Shown here piece by piece: positions 19,879 to 31,073 of a stretch of 64,000 nt of DNA. The DNA is taken from assembly GCF_023078275.1 (NCBI RefSeq), contig NC_062993.1, forward strand, positions 3,223,252-3,287,251, given 5' to 3'. The notes beneath the pieces were generated by a model, which was not told where the DNA came from, ran no database searches, and saw only the letters and a program-made list of their open reading frames with translations. This stretch comes from Leguminivora glycinivorella (taxonomy: Eukaryota; Arthropoda; Insecta; Lepidoptera; Tortricidae). Made by a program: the position numbers and the translations under genes. Within the stretch, counting starts at the first letter, position 1; the number at the start of each line of letters is the position of its first letter.

Positions 19879-20526
19879 ACTTATTAATGCGGACCCCAGG
19901 CTCTCATGACATAATGCAGAAGAAGTGTCATTATGAGAATATTTGAGGTTTTTAGATCAATACTCTGCAGACACCATCCTTATTTTTGCTTCTATAACTC
20001 AGAATCCGAAATTCTGGATAGTTTCCAAGTCGTACTATCAATTGCTAGCATTATGCAGTCTGCTGAACGTTCCAGTAATTTAAATTTGATGTTTAACTAT
20101 AAATATTGTATTATATTTTGTCGGAAGGTGAAGGTACAACAAGAATTAAAACTATGTTTTTGTCTGTGTAGCGGTTGCTATAGAAATGATTTCATTAATA
20201 ACTAAAAGGGTTAAAAATCGACTTTTTCAAAACTATGTTCTATGCAATGCGTTATTTTTCAAAGATTTATAATATTAAGCATAATTGAAAATTTGGTCAC
20301 AGAATTAGTTCTGCGACTAAACAATGTATTGTTTAGACAAGACTGCATAGTTTAGTCACGAAATGCACACCGAACGAATTATACAACGCTTCTGTATCCT
20401 GATATGCCCCTGTGTAGAAAATCTATATTTAGGCAACAGCGAATGTGAATTAGCAATGAAATAATAGTTAGTATCGTATAACGGCTAATGGTTCTTGGCT
20501 TTGTATTGCAAACAATACGTTTCCAA
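19879..20526. other. Unassigned AT-rich sequence
   Basis: No gene or repeat pair seen. A small hairpin (ACTAAACAATGTATTGTTTAG) lies near 20316. Confidence 0.35.
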
Positions 20527-20770
20527 ATCTAACTAGTAGAATAGAATAGAATACAAATTCATTAGCAACAAAGACACATAAATAGAAACAGAAGGTGTCT
20601 CGAAATGGTCTAATCTCATCAAGTCAATCTCTTCCTGGCAGGCAATTATGGTCCGACCATACTTGCCTGCCTGATCTTCCAATTTAATCAATTCAGTGAA
20701 CAAACACGACAAGTATTAACAAATACAAACTATAATACTTACATAATTTGTTTTTTATCATGCAGAAACG
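20527..20770 (-). repeat. LINE 3' UTR with TATTC-type tail
   Basis: The plus strand begins TAGAATAGAATAGAATAC, which on the minus strand is a TATTC repeat tail of the kind that ends CR1-type LINE copies. The sequence behind it has a short hairpin (GGCAGGCAA / TTGCCTGCC). No ORF remains. Confidence 0.45.
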
Positions 20771-20820
20771 TCTGCGAGCGATATTACATACGGGTAGATG
20801 TTTGCTATAACGCCACCCTA

Positions 20821-20990
20821 CGGCGGTTGAGAATTGATGGAAGGTATGGATAAATTCGCACACATCCAGCAGGCCTCCGTGGCGCAGTTGGTAAGCGCGA
20901 TGGCCCCGGCAAGGCCAAAGGTCGCAGGTTCGAGTCCTGCCGGAGGTGTGTATTTTTCCATTTTTCCTTTAATTTAAAAATATATAAAAC
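20821..20990 (+). repeat. tRNA-like SINE repeat, copy 2 (well preserved)
   Basis: The core at about 20875-20948 folds as a cloverleaf: acceptor GCCTCCG/CGGAGGT, D stem GCGC/GCGC, anticodon stem TGGCC/GGCCA with loop CCGGCAA, T stem GCAGG/CCTGC with loop TTCGAGT. The anticodon would be GGC (Ala), but position 33 is C instead of the near-universal T and there is an extra base before the anticodon stem. The same flanks occur around 1928-2095. I read it as a SINE with a tRNA-like head and not as a working tRNA gene. Confidence 0.6.
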
Positions 20991-21478
20991 ATAATACTGA
21001 AGAAAATTAACATAATTAACTAAAACTATTACTGAATACTGAACTAATATGAGCCCGCTCTAGGGTTGCGTAAAATATTGTAAGGTCTGACACCGCTTGG
21101 CAGTACATTAAGCTAGCGCCATAAAGCGGTGGGTACGGTAAACTATAAAATGTCAACTATAATAATAGTACCTATGAATATTTTCAAGAGGGGGGTCTCT
21201 TGCATATTTATATAAGTAGGTAGATATCAGTGTTTTACCAGAGTACCCATACACTGGGCATAAGTAAATACAATTTATATTTAAAAAAAAACCCGTGGTA
21301 CAAAAACTAAAGTTGCATAAAAAAAGGTTGCCAACGGTCTATATAACTAAGCCCATTTTCTTTCATCTACCTGTAAAGTGTAAGTCTAACTGTCTAAGGG
21401 CAGTCTTTTGAACCGTTATAAGTGGGCTTTTCAAGTTTTCCCGATTGTGTTATTGGGTCTACCCTCGTTTGACCTATT
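20991..21478. other. Unassigned AT-rich sequence
   Basis: No gene or matched repeat seen. Confidence 0.3.
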
Positions 21479-21499
21479 TCTAAATATATAAAAGAAGAA

Positions 21500-22990
21500 G
21501 CTGACTGACTGACTGACTGACTGACTGACTGACTGACTGACTGACTGACTGACTGACTGACATATCAACGCACAGACGAAACCGCTGGTCCTAGAGATTT
21601 CAAATTTGGCACGTAGGTTCCTTATATAATGTAGAGGAGCACTAAGAAAGGATTTTCCAAAATTCACCTCCTAAGGGGGTCAAATGGGGGTTCAAAGTTT
21701 GTATGGGGAAACAAGATTAGTTTGACTATTTTATTCGAAACTTCACAGGAAGATTCCTTAAGACATATGACTGAATACGTGTTTCAGGTTTTTTGAAAAT
21801 TTCACCCCTAAAAGGGTGAAAAGGGGGTGATAAAGTAAAAAAATCAATATGGGTATCGTTTTTATGGTTTATCGGGTTGCTGATCACGATAAATACAACG
21901 TTTTTAAAATCTAACGAGGCGGGAGTGAAATATCTTCTCCCCTGTTGTGGTGCAATGGGATTTAAATATCAAAAAAATATATAAAAGAAGATATTGACTG
22001 ACTGACTGACATATTAACGCACAGCCGAAACCGCTGGTCCTAGAGATGTCAAATTTGGCACGTAGGTTTTTTATATAGTGTAGAGGAGCACTAAGAAAGG
22101 ATTTTTCAAAATTCGCCTCCTAAGGGGGTCAAATGGGGGTTCAAAGTTTGTATGGGGAAACAATGTTAGTTTCACTGTTTTATTCGGAACTTCACAGGAG
22201 GGATCCTAAAAACACATAACTAAAGACGTGTTTCAGGTTTTTTGAAAATCTAACCCCTAAAAGGGTGAAAAGGGGGTGATAGAGTAAAAAAACAATATGG
22301 GTATCGTTTTTATGATTAATCGGGTCGCTGATCACGATAAATACAACGCTTTTAAAATCTATCGAGGCGGAAGTGAAATATCTTCTCCCCGTTATAGTGC
22401 AATGGGGTTTAAATATCAAAAAATATATAAAAGAAGAAACTGACTGACTGACTAACTGTTATATCAACACACAGCCGAAACCGCTGGTCCTAGAAATTTC
22501 AAATTTGGCACATATGTTCCTTATATGGCGTAGAGGAGCACTAAGAAAGGATTTTTCAAAATTCTCCTCTTAAAAGGGTGAAATGGGGGTTCAAAGTTTG
22601 TATGGGGAAACAAGATTAGTTTGACTATTTTATTCGAAACTTCACAGGAGGATTCCTAAAGACATATGACTAAATACATGTTTCAGGGTTTTTGAAAATT
22701 TGACCCCTAAAGGGGTGCAAAGGGGTTAAGTCAAAAACACAATATGGGTATCGTTTTTATGGTTTATCGGGTCGCTGATCACGATAAATACAACGATTTT
22801 AAAATCTAATGAGGTGGAAAAGAAATTTTCTCCCCTGTTGTTGAGCAACGGGGTTAAAATATCCAAAATAGCCATAAGTATAGGTTTAGTTTTTATCTTT
22901 ACTTCTGGTTCAAGAGATTTCAAATTGACACGGAAGTTCCTTAGAGGAGCACTAAGAAAGGATTTTTCAAAGTTCACCTCCTAGCGTGAT
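21500..22990 (+). repeat. About 450-bp tandem repeat, three full units plus a partial
   Basis: CGAAACCGCTGGTCCTAGA recurs at about 21577, 22026 and 22476 (spacing about 450), with a degraded fourth unit near 22905. Each full unit begins with a GACT microsatellite (longest at 21502-21560) after ATATAAAAGAAG and contains AAATTTGGCACGTA, GAGGAGCACTAAGAAAGGAT and ATCACGATAAATACAACG. No coding frame is conserved. Confidence 0.88.
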
Positions 22991-22994
22991 AATT

Positions 22995-23240
22995 TGACAG
23001 GGGCAAGGACAGGGACAGGGACAGGGTCAGGGACAGGGACAGTGACAGGGTCAGGGACAGGGACAGTGACAGGAACGGGATAGGGTTAGGGTTAGGGATA
23101 GGGATAGGTAAGGGATAGGGATAGGGATAGAGATAGGGATAGGGATAGGGATAGGGGAGGGACGGGGACAGGGACGGGACGGGGACGGGGTCGGGGACAA
23201 GGATAGAGATAGGGCCGGGGATAAGAATAGGGATTGGGGT
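22995..23240 (+). repeat. GGGACA / GGGATA hexamer array, G-rich
   Basis: About 240 bp of imperfect GGGACA then GGGATA hexamers with GGGTTAGGG-like variants near 23085. The plus strand has dozens of G-triplets at 3-base spacing, so G-quadruplex formation is likely on sequence grounds. The long open frames on the other strand here are low-complexity. Confidence 0.9.
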
Positions 23241-23631
23241 CGGAATAATCGGTCGGCAATCGATATCTAGGCAGTGTAAAATGGGATGTGGGTGGGAAGG
23301 GATTAGTAAGTAGGCATCGGCGAGTATCCTGCATCCGTAATAACTATTACATTCAATATGCTGTAAGAAGATCGTTGTTTGCTTGCCTTTCATATGTTTA
23401 CGTTTGCAATAAGTATAAGCAAAATGGAAAAAATTGTAAGCGATAATGTAAGGAAGTACTTTTTACCCTACCGACCATAGCGTCGAGATACTGGCTATGT
23501 GGGTTGTATGAAGTTTCCCCAGTATATTATTTATATAGGTAAAATACATACATATTCGTACCTACTACCTACGCTGTGTAACAATTCTACAATCATTGCA
23601 AGAATTTCTTTTAAAACAATAGTAATTTGTG

Positions 23632-23742
23632 TAAGGTACAGTCAGCCAAAAAGCAGTGTAAGGTTCTTGGCTGACCGTACAGCAAATAGATCAGTTACAA
23701 TGGCCCCCCAGTCGAGAATTGCCCCGCTTTACCTTAATCGAA
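23632..23742. repeat. MITE family B fragment carrying a small inverted insert
   Basis: TAAGGTACAG at the left and CCAGTCGAGAATTGCCCCGC...TTACCTTA at the right are family B ends. Between them lies GTCAGCCAAAAAGC...TTGGCTGACC, a separate short inverted-repeat insert flanked by TACA. Confidence 0.5.
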
Positions 23743-23895
23743 ATAATCGCGGACAGATGTACCTACAAAGAAACCTACGGATCCAAATGAAAATCTTATT
23801 TTTTGTAAACGTTTCAATAAGAATACTTTTATTACGCGGGCGAAGCCGCGGGTAAAAGCTAGTAACTTTATATGTATTGTGTTTTGTCTTGTTTT

Positions 23896-24052
23896 TAACC
23901 CCCGACGCAAAAACGACGGGATGTTATAAGATTGACGTGTCTGTCTGTAGTATGGTAGCTCACGTACCGATGAACCGATTTAGATTTAGTTTTTTCTGTT
24001 GTCAGGGGTTTTTTCAAAAAAAAAATTTTGTGGTTAGGTTATGTTAAACATA
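23896..24052 (+). repeat. Q-family repeat, one arm
   Basis: Begins AACCCCCGACGCAAAAACGA, then GTCTGTCTG, the core GATGAACCGATTTAGATT, and ends AATTTTGTGGTTA. Confidence 0.7.
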
Positions 24053-24055
24053 TAT

Positions 24056-24330
24056 TTTATTTATTTAATCTTTATTGAACAAAGAAACACAATGTATACA
24101 ATAGGCGAACTTAATACCATAAGGCATTCTCTATCAGTCAACCTTTAGGCAAAGCAGAGAAGTTGTAGGCGGTGCAAAAATTACAAACACAAAAGTTCTA
24201 TAATTAGGTACTTTTAAGGACACAATACATGCAACAACAAAGAATACAGAGGAATAAACATACACATATACGTGATATTAATACTAATACATAAAATTAT
24301 ATACATATAAGTATATATAATACATACAAT
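24056..24330 (-). repeat. LINE-type 3' UTR fragment
   Basis: On the minus strand GTTCAATAAAGATTAAATAA supplies a polyadenylation-type signal at the end of ATTGTATACATTGTG-type sequence. This looks like the 3' terminus of a retroposed transcript. No ORF remains. Confidence 0.4.
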
Positions 24331-24404
24331 CCGATGAAATCAGACATACTACAAAGCAGACATACTACGAATTTTCTGAATTTTCTTTTTTATCTGACTA
24401 AGAA

Positions 24405-24480
24405 AAGATGTTTTATATCCATGGGCGGCGATGACTGCTTCCCATTAGGCAGCTCGTCTACTTGTTTGCTACTTATTTGA
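24405..24480. repeat. Short lepidopteran SINE/LINE-tail repeat
   Basis: TCCATGGGCGGCGATGACTG then CCCATTAGGCAGCTCGTCTA. Related stretches occur at 41680-41735 and 55245-55305. Confidence 0.5.
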
Positions 24481-24554
24481 CAAAAAAGTAAGGTTTATCC
24501 CAGGTTGCACATGGTAGATTTTGAAATTCATTTCTGGTATAGTTTTTTGTACCT

Positions 24555-25234
24555 GGGGACCGATTTTTAGGGTTCCGTAGTCAACTAGGAACCCTTATAG
24601 TTTCGCCATGTCTGTCTGTCCGTCCGTCCGTCCGTCCGTCCGTCCGTCCGTCCGCGGATAATCTCAGTAACCGTAAGCACTAGAAAGCTGAAATTTGATA
24701 CCAATATGTATATCAATCACGCCAACAAAGTGCAAAAATAAAAAATGGAAAAAAATGTTTTATTAGGGTACCCCCCCCCCTACATGTAAAGTGGGGGCTG
24801 ATATTTTTTTTCATTTCAACCCCAACGTGTGATATATTGTCGGATAGGTATTTAAAAATAAATAAGGGTTTACTAAGATCGTTTTTTGATAATATTAATA
24901 TTTTTGGAAATAATCGCTCCTAAAGGAAAAAAAAAGTGCGTCCCCCCCCCCTCTAACTTTTGAACCATATGTTTAAAAAATATGAAAAAAATCACAAAAG
25001 TAGAACTTTATAAAGACTTTCTAGGAAAATTATTTTGAACTTGATAGGTTCAGTAGTTTTTGAGAAAAATACGAAAAACTACGGAACCCTACACTGAGCG
25101 TGGCCCGACACGCTCTTGGCCGGTTTTGAATCTCGAACGCATGAATTCGCCGTTCGAAAGTCTGTGGAAAACGACGTAATGCTACGACTTTCGAACGGCG
25201 AATTCATGCGTTCAAGATTCAAAAAGCGGTCCCC
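24555..25234. mobile_element. Palindromic MITE Z, split by an R-family element
   Basis: Right part 25128-25234 is a palindrome (GAATCTCGAACGCATGAATT and its complement around a short centre) ending AAAAAGCGGTCCCC. The matching outer left end GGGGACCGATTTTT is at 24555-24568, on the far side of the R element 24569-25127. CCTGG flanks both outer ends. So R inserted into Z. Confidence 0.75.
24569..25127 (+). mobile_element. R-family repeat (GGGTTCCGTA...CTTGGCCGGTTTT), copy 1
   Basis: 559 bp from AGGGTTCCGTAGTC to CTCTTGGCCGGTTTT, with an inner TCCG microsatellite (about 24618-24655) and runs of C. GGAACCC near the start and ACGGAACCCT near the end give a short sub-terminal inverted signal. Very close to the copy at 53246-53786; more distant relatives lie at 34105-35035 and 42330-42769. 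Non-coding. Confidence 0.85.
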
Positions 25235-26030
25235 TGGGCGACCGAGCTTTGCTCGAAGTTCGAAAGCTCGAAAATTAGCGTTTCCCAGGACCTAAGACTA
25301 AGCTACATCGATTTTTCACCCCCAAAACCCCCACAACACATAACAAATTTCCCCGAATCGTTACACAAGTTTCCAAGCTACCAATTTAATAATAATGTAG
25401 AATAAATATCTGACGACGCTTGGGCGGATTACATCTGTGTTTTGACGAAACATGTGGCGGATCAGGTTTGTATTTATTTGGTTATGAATAAATATTTTTT
25501 GTATTTAATAAGGTATTTTCTTAATTTTTTACATCTTTCTCTTTGAAGCATACTGATAGTTATCAATACTATAAGATATTTTTCATTGTTCTTGTGTTTC
25601 GAAGAATGATACTGTTTAAAATAGTATCCATTACTTAGTCTATAAAAATTATCTCTGAATATACATTTTATCTGCTCACACGTGTCAAAACAATTTATTT
25701 TCTGAAAAGGGTTCAAAAACATCAAAAAACATCGAAGTTACCTCATTAACCGTATCAAAAGCACTCAAGCAATCTGAAACCCAACAAAGAATAGTTCGAT
25801 TCAATTAAACTAATCCCAGGATTGATTAATCAATTGAATCCGGGTTCCGATTCAATCGCTTCAAACAATCCGTGGGTCTTATTAGATTCGCTAAAGAACG
25901 TTTCCTTCAGGAAGACGCGCGCCTTGTCTCGTATGTTCTTGTTATTAAAAGTGAGATTTTAGAAATCTACGCGACACAGTGGATGACACAAATTTTCAAA
26001 CGGACCTATGCGATATGTTTACGGTACAGT
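25235..26030. other. Unassigned sequence
   Basis: No gene seen. CCGAGCTTTGCTCGAAG and AGGACCTAAGACTAAGCTA at 25240-25310 look like host repeat continuing from MITE Z. Confidence 0.3.
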
Positions 26031-26034
26031 CAAG

Positions 26035-26165
26035 TGCAAAAATATGTATCGAAAAAATCGTCTTATAAATATGGTACTACGCTCTTATTACACCGGACTA
26101 AGATGCTATTTATGGGACATATTTTTAAGTAAGATGTGTGTCACCCACATTTTTATACTTGACTG
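26035..26165. mobile_element. MITE family C (CAGTCAAGTG ends), solo copy
   Basis: Ends CAGTCAAGTGCAAAAATATG and CATTTTTATACTTGACTG are inverted and flanked by TA. 131 bp. It shows the uninterrupted form of the element that carries the foldback insertion at 47198-50264. Confidence 0.8.
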
Positions 26166-26189
26166 TACATAAAATCATGATATATTATA

Positions 26190-27157
26190 TTTTTTTCGAG
26201 AGATGGCAGTATATGCACTGTGGCTACACATTTTAATTTGACAGTAATTCTATTATGCGTCTTTGGTACACATCTGAAGTTTGTATAGTTATGATATGTA
26301 AACATTTTATAAGTTAATGAACTATTTATCTGCATTTTACCCAGGTATCGTCATATCCCAATAAATTACGTAGGAATGACCTCCAGAAATCACGTCTTAA
26401 ACATTTTTCCTTTCCGGGAAAGATATGCAAATGCCCCTCGTCTGTGAAAATTTGAATACCTTTGCTCAATGCACGGTCTAAGGCACTGATTCCACCAAAA
26501 CCGAGTAAGCGATGAGCTATCGGCGTAGAATCGATCAAGAGATGGTCGCTGCCGTGTAAATATAACCACAAAATTAAAATTTTGAAAACATGCCCGACCG
26601 TAAAAAAATCAAGTACCTAAAAACAATATTTCGCTTACTTTAAACATAATCTAGCACATGTTAAATTTTAGCGGATCTTCGTTAGTGAGTATTTTACGAT
26701 ATTAATTTATCACGCAGGATTTACTTATTATGTCATTTATCATTCATTTTTATTTTTAAACTAGTGCTGTGCCACGAACGTAAGTGTCGCAAGGATGCTG
26801 CTTGAATCATCTGTTATAGATGCAAAGGCCTGTTAGTGTTAGTAATGCTGTGGCAGTCTGTCATTTCGATTCAAATGACATTTCAGTAAGTTGATAGAAA
26901 TCGCATATTTGTTTAAGCGCCTCCTTGTACATAGGGCCTAATCGATTCAACCAATTCGAAATTAATCGTTAGATTTGGCAAACGATACGCCTTAGCCACA
27001 TCGCAACATACTTCAAAACAAAAAATGTGTCAAAAATGTGAACTTACAAATCCGGGACAATATAACACCCCGTCGTGTTTGCTCGGGGGTTAAAAAAGAG
27101 GCGAGCGATTTATGATTTATGATTCGTCGCCGAGACTATTCGCTCGCTCTCTCTTTA
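26190..27157. other. Repeat fragments and unassigned sequence
   Basis: 26190-26262 is a scrap of family L (GAGAGATGGCAGTATATGCA). 26440-26560 is related to 27308-27395 (TTTACACGG(G/C)AG...CGATAGC(T/C)(T/C)ATCGCTTAC). 26563-26600 and 27050-27096 are Q-family scraps. No gene. Confidence 0.45.
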
Positions 27158-27304
27158 ACGGCCCAGCCACGACATTGGTCTAAGCGCGACAGCGGTGAGC
27201 GGCAGCCATACGTGCGAATGAAAAGTCCCATCGCTGTGTCTCGCTCCAATGTATGGCCGCCGCTCACCGCTGTCGCGCTTAGACCAATGTCGTGGCTGAG
27301 CCGT
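27158..27304. mobile_element. 147-bp palindromic MITE, copy 1
   Basis: ACGGCCCAGCCACGACATTG at the left and CAATGTCGTGGCTGAGCCGT at the right; the arms run about 60 bases with very few mismatches. Near-identical to 31074-31220. Confidence 0.88.
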
Positions 27305-28492
27305 GATTTACACGGGAGTGACTATCTTTTGTTAATTTCTATTGCCGATAGCTTATCGCTTACCTTCTTTTGGGGCCGGTGTCTAAGGTCGGAAATCAAA
27401 TATTATGGTAATCTTAAACAGATTACTGTACCCATATAACCATAATCGGTCGCCGTTCCTACGCAAATCCTCCTATTTTGTGTACACACAGGTCTTCGGG
27501 TCTCAATGCTTAGTCGCAGTACGGTCGACGTTTAGTCGCGGCGACCCAAATGGGGACGATTGGTAACAGGCACAAATGGTCACAGAAGTGACAGAAGTGT
27601 GCACTACGCGTGCACACATTGTTACCGTTTGGCGACTACTTTCCCAAAATCATTCGTTCATTTCATTCTTTTCAAATGGCGACTGTCAGAGACGTCAAAG
27701 TAAAAAAGAAATAAAATCATTTGACATTAAAATGTAATGGCGTAAGAATTTGTTAAAGATAAATATTGTTTGCATTTGTAATATAATGTGGGCTAATTAC
27801 CATGGCCAATTAAATTGCTCGAGTGATTTCATAAAATAAGTCTAAATTTATCAACGCGCCATCGATTTACCTCAGTTTAACCAGTAATAATATTATTGAC
27901 TACTCGGTGTTTGCGTGTTATGTATATTGATTGGTGAAGTTTTAGTGCTCCGGTGCATATACTATACTGAAATAATAAAAATAATGCCTAGAAAACCAAT
28001 AAAGTTGTTAAAATATGGATTAAGACGGTAATATTCCATGTAAAAAACAGTCGCCAAACGGTCACCAAACGGTCGACAAACGGTCGCAAAATGGTCGCAG
28101 CGTACACGCGTGACCGAAAGCAGTGAATATTTATTAATAATTTTTTCCAGGTATCCTCAAACTTTATAAACAATTAAATATGCCGTCGTACTCAGTTGCC
28201 CTCACTAAAGAAGATTAAAAAAAAATTGTAACGTGCGTACCGAGCTGCTGGGTTGTAAAAGATCGGGGATCATATTATTATGGTCTTTTATAGAGCAACT
28301 AGTATTTTGCGGCATTTCACAATTGACACTTGTTGAAGTAGTCGTTATTAATATTACTATCAACATTAATTTCAGCGATCTGTACTTCTTTTGTCAAGAT
28401 TTTTGTATAGATAAGTGTCTACAAATTTGTAATGTTAAAGAGACATAAATAAAACGTAGTAGAGTAAATAATGTGTTTTTTTGTAACCCAAA
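27305..28492. other. Unassigned sequence with a short 11-bp tandem array
   Basis: At about 28048-28100 an ACGGTCRCCAA-type unit repeats four to five times. GTTACCGTTTGGCGACT near 27630 is roughly its complement, so the two may be ends of one decayed element. No gene is recognised. Confidence 0.35.
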
Positions 28493-28740
28493 CAAAATAC
28501 TTGTAGATACGAGTGCGGAAAAGAGGAAAATCGATACGAGTAGCGATATATTAATACACGAACGAAGGGAGTGTTTTAAATCGACACGAGTTGTGAATGT
28601 CCTTTTCGCACGTGTATCGTACGACGATTTTCAGTACCTAAATCTAAGCTAAGAGTTTCGACCAGACAAGAAATGAATCATTGCTTGATTTGCTCGCACT
28701 ACTGCGTTAAAAAAGCAGCATCTGTACTGAAAAAAACTAT
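28493..28740 (+). repeat. Repeat shared with 62328-62545
   Basis: Both copies contain CGAAGGGAGTGTTTTAAATC, CTTTTCGCACGTGTATCGTA and an inner pair TTTCAGTAC...CATCTGTACTGAAAAA. Non-coding MITE-like family. Confidence 0.65.
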
Positions 28741-29134
28741 CATTGCGCAACAGAAATTCTATTAATATCACAGTAAATACTCTATTTCATTTGGTTCCTA
28801 CTTTTATTGTGTAAAGCAACACTACACTTCATTTTTATCAATAAGAATTAAAAATTATATATTTAATACATTAAGTAACTATAAAGTGCTTATCTATTTG
28901 TATTATCATTCTGCACTTTTCTTAACATTCCCACATTTCTATAAAATGTCGAAGAGTGCTTAAATGGTCGTCGTCGTTTATTATTATTTAATTCGCTCAT
29001 ATTTAAATGATTCAAAGCAACCAGTCCACAACTTCACAAGACAGTTTGAGAAACCTTCGTATTTCAGATTGTCATTTGCGGATACAGTGGTTTAGGAGCA
29101 GTTCGGTAATCAGACCTACACATGTGTGTACAAA

Positions 29135-29330
29135 TTCTGTCAATGTCACTGTCAGAAACCGTTCTGACAGTGACAATGACAGCCCCAAATTCGTCCACAT
29201 GTTGTTACCGTTATGTGTGCAAACGTCGACTAATAAAGTGTCGTTAAAAGTCATTCTGACAGTGACATTGACAGCCACAAATTCGTACACATTTTGTTAC
29301 CGTAACGAGTGCACACGACGACTACATTTT
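29135..29330. repeat. Hairpin and imperfect direct duplication with TGACAGTGACA
   Basis: 29135-29182 is a hairpin (TGTCACTGTCAGAA / TTCTGACAGTGACA). The block 29162-29235 is repeated imperfectly at 29254-29325 (TTCTGACAGTGACA, ATTCGT(C/A)CACAT, TTGTTACCGT). Confidence 0.65.
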
Positions 29331-30695
29331 GTTATTGTATCAATACGGTCGCATTGTTCGCACGACGTTACCACGCGTTATGTCACATTTGACAGTTAGT
29401 TACTGATTTGAAGATTTTGCGACTGAAATGGTTGTATGGGTAATGCAAAGATTATATTTTGGATAGCAGATGTTGTAAGACGATTTTTATTTTGAATTAT
29501 TGTTGATGTTAAAATGTAAATTTGAACACCTTAATTAATGTATCAGAAAATTGAGTTTTGGGAATGAAATAAACATTATTCTTCTATTCATTTTAAATCA
29601 ATTTAATTTGAAAATAATTAAAGTGATTAAGAAAATATCAGGCGGGCATACGGCTTTTTTTGTCAAAATGTGTATAAAAATAACGAATTCACCAAAAACT
29701 TTGCGCCGCAACGGTTATTTACTAATTTACTAGTACTACATTTTCCATCGAGTACTATATTCTGATTTCTCGTTCTTTCTATCGATTACTATATTCTGAT
29801 TTCGTGGTAGTACCACAGAAGCGCGTCTTTTTGCACATCACGTAAAGGAAGCGAGTAGATTGAACATCCGTCTTGTGTCGCGATCGAGATCTTTGATTTA
29901 TTCAAACATTATCGGATTTCACTTTAACTTTTCTACTTCGTTGTCTAGACTGAACGGTATAAGAAGTATTTCCCTTGAAAGAAAGTTATTTATGATTTGT
30001 TTATGTTTAAGAAATCTAAGCCAAATTATATTTTTCAAACGTCAAATAAAGGCTAAGCCACGGTCTTTAGTTCGAATCACGGCATTTATTTGTGTGATGA
30101 TCACAGATAGCTATCTATTTTTTTCCTTAATCATGGGTGTTCCAATTTATGTCATAATATCGTTGTTTGAGTACCCACATCACAACTACCACAAGCCTTC
30201 TTGTGCTTACCGTGGGACTCAACCTGTCGAAGATTGTCATATAATATTTATTTATTTAATTTTGCTTAGTAAGTTAACTATTACATCACACGAAATCTGA
30301 GAAGATTTTCAAGTAATTTTGGCATATAAAAGCACAGAGTTGACTATATTCTGGAATCCAAGACATTCATAGAGAAGTTTTAGAAAGTTTCCTTAGCTCG
30401 TAGTTAATGAACTTGGCTCAAACTGAGCAAGTTCTGTATTTATAAGGATAAATTATGAGCAACTAGTATTTATTCAAAAGGTAGTTTTTGTACAAACTGT
30501 GGAAATACCTGAGAGATAAATTATGTTTTAACAGTTAAAAATCATAATATTTGTATTATTTATTTTGTGTATTTTACTGGACATTTTACGAGGTTTAATA
30601 TTTTGTTTGACGCTTAAATTAAATTGCGATCTTTCTAGAATAGGCCAAGGAACTATCTTAGTCCCACTGCAGGACAAAGTCCGTAGTCTTAGTCC
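29331..30695. other. Unassigned AT-rich sequence with a SINE tail
   Basis: 30203-30258 is a SINE 3' part (GTGCTTACCGTGGGACTC...ATAATATTTATTTATTTA). It supplies the C-terminal third of a 146-residue open frame that begins with TTG, so I do not call that frame a gene. Confidence 0.4.
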
Positions 30696-30819
30696 GTTTT
30701 CACATTATCCGATCCGATATCGGATGTCGGCAGGATTTCAATGGAAAAATCCAGGATAGCGCCTGTAATGTATGGGATATTGGTCCAACATCCGATATCG
30801 GATCGGATAATGTGAAAAC
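30696..30819. mobile_element. 124-bp MITE with GTTTTCACATTATCCGATCC ends
   Basis: The two ends are exact inverted repeats for about 31 bases (GTTTTCACATTATCCGATCC then GATATCGGATGT). Internal sequence is non-coding. Confidence 0.85.
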
Positions 30820-31073
30820 CCATTTATTTAATAACAAACAGTCTTCCAAGTTTATAGATCATCCTACTTCAAGTACGTTAAAATTATCAATTCTCACAGA
30901 AATTCCCGAAACCAAGCGAAATTCCCTAGACACAAACTTGGCTCATAAATGTCATAATTATTCCTAACATTGCACTAGTGCAAGTTTCCTTTAATAACAT
31001 TCCATAGTGAAACTATCCGTACAAATTAAAGCACACAGTTCAGATTCCTTGTAACACTATTTATGTCACCGTT

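Larger units (their letters stand above)
21479..23862 (+). mobile_element. Helitron-like non-autonomous element (candidate ends)
   Basis: The 3' end shows a hairpin CGCGGGCGAAGCCGCG, then GGTAAAAGCTAG, and the next base is T, the Helitron CTRR/T rule. A TC followed by TAAATATATAAAAG at 21479 is a plausible 5' end. The interior has about 450-bp tandem units and a G-rich hexamer array, plus an inserted MITE fragment. No Rep/helicase ORF is present. The link between the two ends is inferred. Confidence 0.5.

Noticed and set aside
20875..20948. Functional tRNA-Ala(GGC) gene
   Set aside because: C at position 33, wrong spacing, and repeat flanks shared with 1928-2095.
23080..23100. TTAGGGTTAGGG resembling a vertebrate telomere repeat
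   Set aside because: It is two variant units inside a GGGATA/GGGACA hexamer array; insect telomeres are TTAGG, and this is not a telomere.
22974..23393. 139-residue open frame rich in Pro-Ile-Pro and Leu-Ser
   Set aside because: Low-complexity translation of the hexamer array.
26326..26571. 81-residue open frame (HLLIDSTPIAHRLLGFGG)
   Set aside because: The stretch is a repeat related to 27308-27395; the frame is not kept there.
29860..30300. 146-residue open frame with hydrophobic segments
   Set aside because: Starts at TTG, and its C-terminal third is translated SINE tail; no family recognised.
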